Translations under genes and position numbers: made by a program | Source of the DNA: Clostridia bacterium | Lineage (GTDB): Bacteria; Bacillota; Clostridia; Christensenellales; Pumilibacteraceae | NCBI GenBank assembly: GCA_017452405.1 | Contig: JAFTMM010000050.1 | Coordinates: 1-7,897, forward strand | Direction: 5' to 3' | DNA: 7,897 nucleotides | The notes under the pieces: model-generated | What the model was told of the DNA's origin: nothing | Seen by the model: only the letters and a program-made list of their open reading frames with translations | Databases searched by the model: none | Shown here: in pieces, positions 5,413 through 7,897 of the stretch | Numbering within the stretch: position 1 is the stretch's first letter | Layout: each line of letters begins with the position of its first letter

Positions 5413-6519
5413 ATGTCAACAAGTGAAGCTACGGTTAATCTTTTAACCGCAGAAGAAATCAAGAGCGAAATTAAACCGCTCTCCTCTAACGCATTCCTTG
5501 CGTTTTTCCAGAGAATTTACCGCGCATGGCTCGGTTTCTGGTACGGATTCTGCGATAAGCACCCCAAAGCAGGTAAGCTTATCGGTCAGTTCGTAGTAAT
5601 GTTCGTGTTCAGCAACGCAGTTACCATCTGGCAGTTACTCGTAATGCTCTTCCTTCCCTATGCGTTCGTCGCAATTTGGGACGTGCCGTTTATATGGCCG
5701 GCAATTGAGCTTCCCGGAGTTTTTGACTCTCAAGGCAACCAGATGTTCTACGCTATTTTCAATGAACCCCTTCAGTTTAATAAAGAAGGCGCGCTTATTG
5801 CCGGCGGTATCGGTAACTTCATTGCATTCGAAATCGCAGTATTTACCGCACAGTGCATTAACTTCCCTCTTCAGAGAAATATTACCTTCAAGTCCAACGG
5901 CAATCCCGTTATTCAGGCTATCTGGTATTTCATCGGTTGGGTACTCATTTCCGTATTCACGAACGCCGTATGGGGCATCATTCAGCCTTTCGCTACCGCT
6001 TGGGGCTGGAATGAAACCATTCCCGTGGTTGTAACGCTTCTTAAGACGGTTCTTACCGGTGGCGTATCCATGCTTATATTCTTCTTCATCTTCCTTATTA
6101 TCTTCCCTGACGCTAATAAGGTTGCGGCTAAGGCAAGAGCTAAGGCAGATGCTATTAAAGCAAGCGATGCAGATCCTGCTACCAAGGCGGCAGCAGAACT
6201 TAAGGCAGTTCAGAAGGAAGAAGAAGCAAGACTCTTCAACGTTAAGACCGCTAAATACAAGGCAGTTTCGCAGGCGAATACCCGCGCAGTTCAGTTTGGC
6301 TCGGTAGTAGCTAACGCTGAAAAGGCAAAGGCAAGCGCAGAAACCGAAGAAGCTAAGGCTAAGGCAGCAGAGATGGAAGCTCGTATTCCCGAATATCAGC
6401 TCAAGGCTAGCGAAGCTATTGCGGTTAAGCGCGAGGCAGTTAAGGCTTACGAAATTGCTATCGACGAAATCAAGGCGGCTAAGACCGCGCGTGGAGAAGA
6501 TCTTTCCAAAGTTTATTAA
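5413..6519 (+). CDS. GtrA-like four-helix membrane protein with C-terminal coiled coil
   Basis: Protein of 368 aa. A strong ribosome binding site AAAGGAG (5397-5403) sits 9 nt before the ATG, 34 nt after the GH3 stop. Residues 57-85, 127-150, 168-190 and 204-231 are membrane helices. Helix 2 ends in INFPLQRNITFKSN, very like the N-x-x-x-x-R-x-x-TF motif between helices 2 and 3 of GtrA-family proteins, and the helix layout agrees. That family is linked to polyprenyl-phosphate-linked sugar translocation or cell-surface polysaccharide synthesis. The first loop (about 86-126) is longer than usual. Residues about 235-355 are rich in Ala, Lys and Glu with few helix breakers, suggesting a long cytoplasmic coiled coil, which ordinary GtrA proteins lack. 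Family assignment rests on motif and topology by eye; a membrane protein of unknown function is the fallback. Confidence 0.6.
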   Translation: MSTSEATVNLLTAEEIKSEIKPLSSNAFLAFFQRIYRAWLGFWYGFCDKHPKAGKLIGQFVVMFVFSNAVTIWQLLVMLFLPYAFVAIWDVPFIWPAIELPGVFDSQGNQMFYAIFNEPLQFNKEGALIAGGIGNFIAFEIAVFTAQCINFPLQRNITFKSNGNPVIQAIWYFIGWVLISVFTNAVWGIIQPFATAWGWNETIPVVVTLLKTVLTGGVSMLIFFFIFLIIFPDANKVAAKARAKADAIKASDADPATKAAAELKAVQKEEEARLFNVKTAKYKAVSQANTRAVQFGSVVANAEKAKASAETEEAKAKAAEMEARIPEYQLKASEAIAVKREAVKAYEIAIDEIKAAKTARGEDLSKVY

Positions 6520-6630
6520 TTGCAATAGCGACGAGAAGTCGCCAAATACCAAGTATATTTGCCAATTAAGGTACATATATTAGATGACGAACAAAATTAA
6601 AAAACTAAACAAACTTTACTGAAATTCCCT
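6520..6630. other. Intergenic stretch with weak dyads only
   Basis: A 5-bp dyad GCGAC/GTCGC (6528-6542) starts 8 nt after the GtrA-like stop, and a 6-bp dyad CAAATA/TATTTG follows at about 6544-6562. Neither has a T-tract. I see no convincing promoter for the downstream membrane-protein gene. Confidence 0.4.
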
Positions 6631-6665
6631 GATAACCGTGCGGATAATTTTTCCGTACGGTTATC
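6631..6665. terminator. 14-bp hairpin without U-tract, possible terminator or processing site
   Basis: GATAACCGTGCGGA (6631-6644) pairs completely with TCCGTACGGTTATC (6652-6665), one pair being G-U, with a 7-nt loop. It lies between the GtrA-like gene and the small membrane-protein gene, so a transcript-end role is natural. Neither strand has a T-run after the stem, so classical intrinsic termination is doubtful. Confidence 0.5.
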
Positions 6666-6688
6666 TGCGGTAATTCGAACTTAATTAA

Positions 6689-7108
6689 ATGAAAAAATAC
6701 GTGAAAATATTCCGAATATCCATAGTGGCGCTAGCAATAACCGCGCTCATTCTGGAAATACTTCCGTTCAGCTTAACGCTGTCCTTTGACGTCGGTTCGA
6801 CCCCGACGGTGACGGAAACTTACTCGTTTTTCAATCCCGTAGTCAATACCTACGGCGCATACACGGCGCTTCCTGCGTCCGTGGCAACTTGCGTGTTGTT
6901 ATTCATATCACTCGCGCAGATAATTAAGCCGTATCCGGCGCTAGAAAAATTCGTTCCGCTTATATCGATAGCGGCGTTTATTCTGACTCTCTTCATACTC
7001 TTAACGCAAGAGTTCAACGCACTCGCGTTGATTATAGGGATTAGTTTGTTTTTATGCTTTCTGCTTGCAATCGTGCCGTTTGTAATTATGACAAAAGCGG
7101 AAAATTAA
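6689..7108 (+). CDS. Small four-helix membrane protein, function unknown
   Basis: Protein of 139 aa that I do not recognise. It begins MKKYVKIFR, a positively charged start typical of a membrane protein, and has hydrophobic segments at about 8-30, 60-79, 87-106 and 110-134. The segment between helices 1 and 2 (about 31-59, FDVGSTPTVTETYSFFNP) is polar and, by the positive-inside rule, probably faces outside. No catalytic motif or known domain is visible. The ATG follows an A/T-rich stretch without a clear ribosome binding site, so translation may be weak; no nearby upstream in-frame alternative looks better. Codon use resembles the neighbours. A terminator follows 34 nt after the stop, suggesting a monocistronic unit or the end of the GH3 operon. 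Confidence 0.72.
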   Translation: MKKYVKIFRISIVALAITALILEILPFSLTLSFDVGSTPTVTETYSFFNPVVNTYGAYTALPASVATCVLLFISLAQIIKPYPALEKFVPLISIAAFILTLFILLTQEFNALALIIGISLFLCFLLAIVPFVIMTKAEN

Positions 7109-7142
7109 TTCTTGCGCGCCACTAACGTTCGCCTTTGGCGCG

Positions 7143-7176
7143 CGCAGAAATGCACCGCATCTGCGAGTTCTTTTTT
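7143..7176 (+). terminator. Intrinsic terminator after the small membrane-protein gene
   Basis: CGCAGA (7143-7148) pairs with TCTGCG (7160-7165); inside, TGC-ACC-GCA extends the stem after a 2-nt bulge. Then AGTTC and six T's (7171-7176). Just before it, a second dyad GCGCGCC/GGCGCGC (7114-7120 with 7137-7143) overlaps by one base and may compete with it. Confidence 0.55.
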
Positions 7177-7186
7177 GCACTTTCTC

Positions 7187-7252
7187 CCAAAATGCCCCTC
7201 GTCACCGTGAGGTAGACTTCGGGGACGTTGGCTAAAGCCATACGCATTTTGG
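7187..7252. repeat. Structured intergenic element bounded by a 9-bp inverted repeat
   Basis: CCAAAATGC (7187-7195) and GCATTTTGG (7244-7252) are exact inverted repeats enclosing smaller dyads such as CCTC/GAGG and GGCT/AGCC. A 63-codon reverse-strand reading frame covers it but shows no start signal or domain. It looks like a further interspersed repeat or a structured RNA; with one copy in view this is only a suspicion. Confidence 0.35.
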
Positions 7253-7401
7253 AAGAAATTATCAAAAAATCTCCTCGCATCTGCTGCTCCTCTCATAAAA
7301 GAGTGTGTGTTCGAAGTGAAGTTTTCCTGTCCTAGAACGCCTTTAAGGTCTTTGCTTTGTGATGAGTAACTTGTCGTACTTTTTTGAATTATGCGTTGTA
7401 G
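7253..7401. other. Intergenic stretch, nothing recognisable
   Basis: No reading frame of substance, promoter or strong dyad is evident between the structured element and the repeat cluster that starts at 7402. Confidence 0.4.
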
Positions 7402-7421
7402 GGCAGGGGCTCGCTCCTGCC
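7402..7421. repeat. GGCAGG-type palindromic hairpin
   Basis: GGCAGGGGC (7402-7410), a two-base gap, then GCTCCTGCC (7413-7421): a 9-bp dyad with one G-U pair, preceded by TTGTAG. It resembles GC-rich palindromes scattered in clostridial intergenic DNA. There is no T-run, so a terminator is unlikely. Confidence 0.45.
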
Positions 7422-7457
7422 GAAAAACCTCCCCGTCATCCAGAGCACCTTTTCTCC

Positions 7458-7497
7458 GTCATCCTGGAGCGTTAGCGGTAGTGAAGTCGAAGGATCT
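7458..7497. repeat. GTCATCCT...AGGATCT intergenic repeat
   Basis: It begins GTCATCCTGGAGC and ends GTCGAAGGATCT, so the outer parts pair (ATCCT with AGGAT). This matches a familiar type of interspersed bacterial repeat with GTCATCCTGAGC and CGAAGGATCT ends. A truncated head of the same kind (CCGTCATCCAGAGC, 7433-7446) lies just upstream, suggesting nested or decayed copies. Confidence 0.55.
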
Positions 7498-7531
7498 AAG
7501 GCTCCCTCTCCGAGGCTCGACGCGGAAATAA

Positions 7532-7650
7532 GCCTTCTCCTTGAGGCGCGACGCGTAATAAACAGTCCTGTGGACTGTTTATAGCCCAAGCGGTGAGCAA
7601 TCTATGATTGCGAGCAGGAAAGGTGTCACCAACGGTGACGGATGAGGTGG
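7532..7650 (-). repeat. Repeat copy D: inverted half-element of the A/B/C family
   Basis: Read on the minus strand it starts CCACCTCATCCGTCACC, forms a GTCACC/GGTGAC terminal hairpin, and carries the full 75-bp module (7542-7616) with no difference from the modules in copy C and the left arm of A, then the TCAAGGAGAAGGC segment. It is a solo half-element like C, in the opposite orientation, more than 5 kb away and with no nuclease gene beside it. Confidence 0.9.
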
Positions 7651-7853
7651 ACGTACTTCTCCCTTAATGCAAGGTTATGAGTTTATAGCAAGAATAGAAT
7701 GAATCGGCTACGGGTCATTATTGATTAAATTTTATCCAATCCCCAAGGATCTATAAAAACCACTACATATTGTGGTACAATATAACCATAACCACAAGGA
7801 AAAATCTTCCTGAAAATTCTCGAAAAATTTTTAAAAAAAGTTGCAAAAAACGC
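7651..7853. other. AT-rich intergenic stretch before the right-edge promoter
   Basis: No gene is seen. A small dyad CCAC/GTGG (about 7761-7776) overlaps a TGTGGT/ACCACA pair reaching about 7797; only one of the two could form at a time. A/T tracts (7819-7850) precede the promoter at the window edge and may act as an UP element. Confidence 0.4.
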
Positions 7854-7882
7854 TTGACTTATTTTTTTAAATAGAGTATTAT
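7854..7882 (+). promoter_or_regulatory. Sigma-A promoter for a gene beyond the right edge
   Basis: TTGACT (7854-7859), 17-bp spacer, TATTAT (7877-7882). An overlapping TATAAT (7880-7885) would leave a 20-bp spacer and is less likely. Start of transcription is expected close to 7890, so its gene lies outside the window. Confidence 0.65.
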
Positions 7883-7897
7883 AATCGGGCTGTCAGC

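Noticed and set aside
5635..6576. 313-codon minus-strand reading frame opposite the GtrA-like gene
   Set aside because: It mirrors the membrane-protein and coiled-coil coding frame; its Cys/Leu/Ser-rich composition and lack of motifs show it is a shadow.
7105..7296. 63-codon minus-strand frame as a small gene
   Set aside because: It runs through the terminator and the inverted-repeat element, has no ribosome binding site and no recognisable domain.

Overview
The window looks like a chromosomal segment of a moderate-GC member of the Bacillota, most likely an uncultured, possibly gut-dwelling Clostridia. The reasons are AGGAG-type ribosome binding sites, consensus sigma-A promoters preceded by A/T tracts, a cytoplasmic GH3 glycosidase with a C-terminal extension I associate with clostridial homologues, and intergenic repeats of a style common in clostridial genomes. 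Rank below class is a guess; there is no rRNA or marker gene here.

Layout. (1) Positions 1-1401 hold the 3' part of a gene for an exported ComEC/Rec2-like metallo-beta-lactamase-fold hydrolase, tethered by a C-terminal membrane helix with a Lys/Ser tail. (2) Positions 1436-2423 are a dense block of one interspersed repeat family (copies A, B and C). Between A and B lies a small AT-rich gene for a DUF559 (Vsr-like, PD-(D/E)XK) endonuclease. Copy A's right end supplies its likely ribosome binding site, and copy B's left end supplies the last 37 codons and the stop. (3) Positions 2474-2702 hold a near-perfect extended -10 promoter, an intrinsic terminator only about 45 nt further on, and a hairpin abutting the next ribosome binding site. 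(4) Positions 2703-6519 are a probable two-gene operon: a GH3 beta-glycosidase and a GtrA-like four-helix membrane protein with a long Ala/Lys/Glu-rich coiled coil. (5) Positions 6689-7108 encode a small unrecognised four-helix membrane protein followed by a terminator. (6) Positions 7109-7897 contain no gene. They collect several structured repeats, including a fourth, inverted copy (D) of the A/B/C family, and end with a promoter for a gene outside the window.

The most unusual part is the repeat/nuclease block. A 75-bp core module is identical in three copies (A-left, C, D) and differs at 3 positions in the fourth (A-right). The terminal hairpin keeps its pairing while its stem sequence changes. 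The short copy B looks like the same element with the 75-bp module absent from the loop of a hairpin. This resembles the REP/REPIN-RAYT arrangement, but with a Vsr-like nuclease in place of a Y1 transposase. That it is a mobile or domesticated repeat-nuclease system is inference; the repeats, structures and gene boundaries are directly visible.
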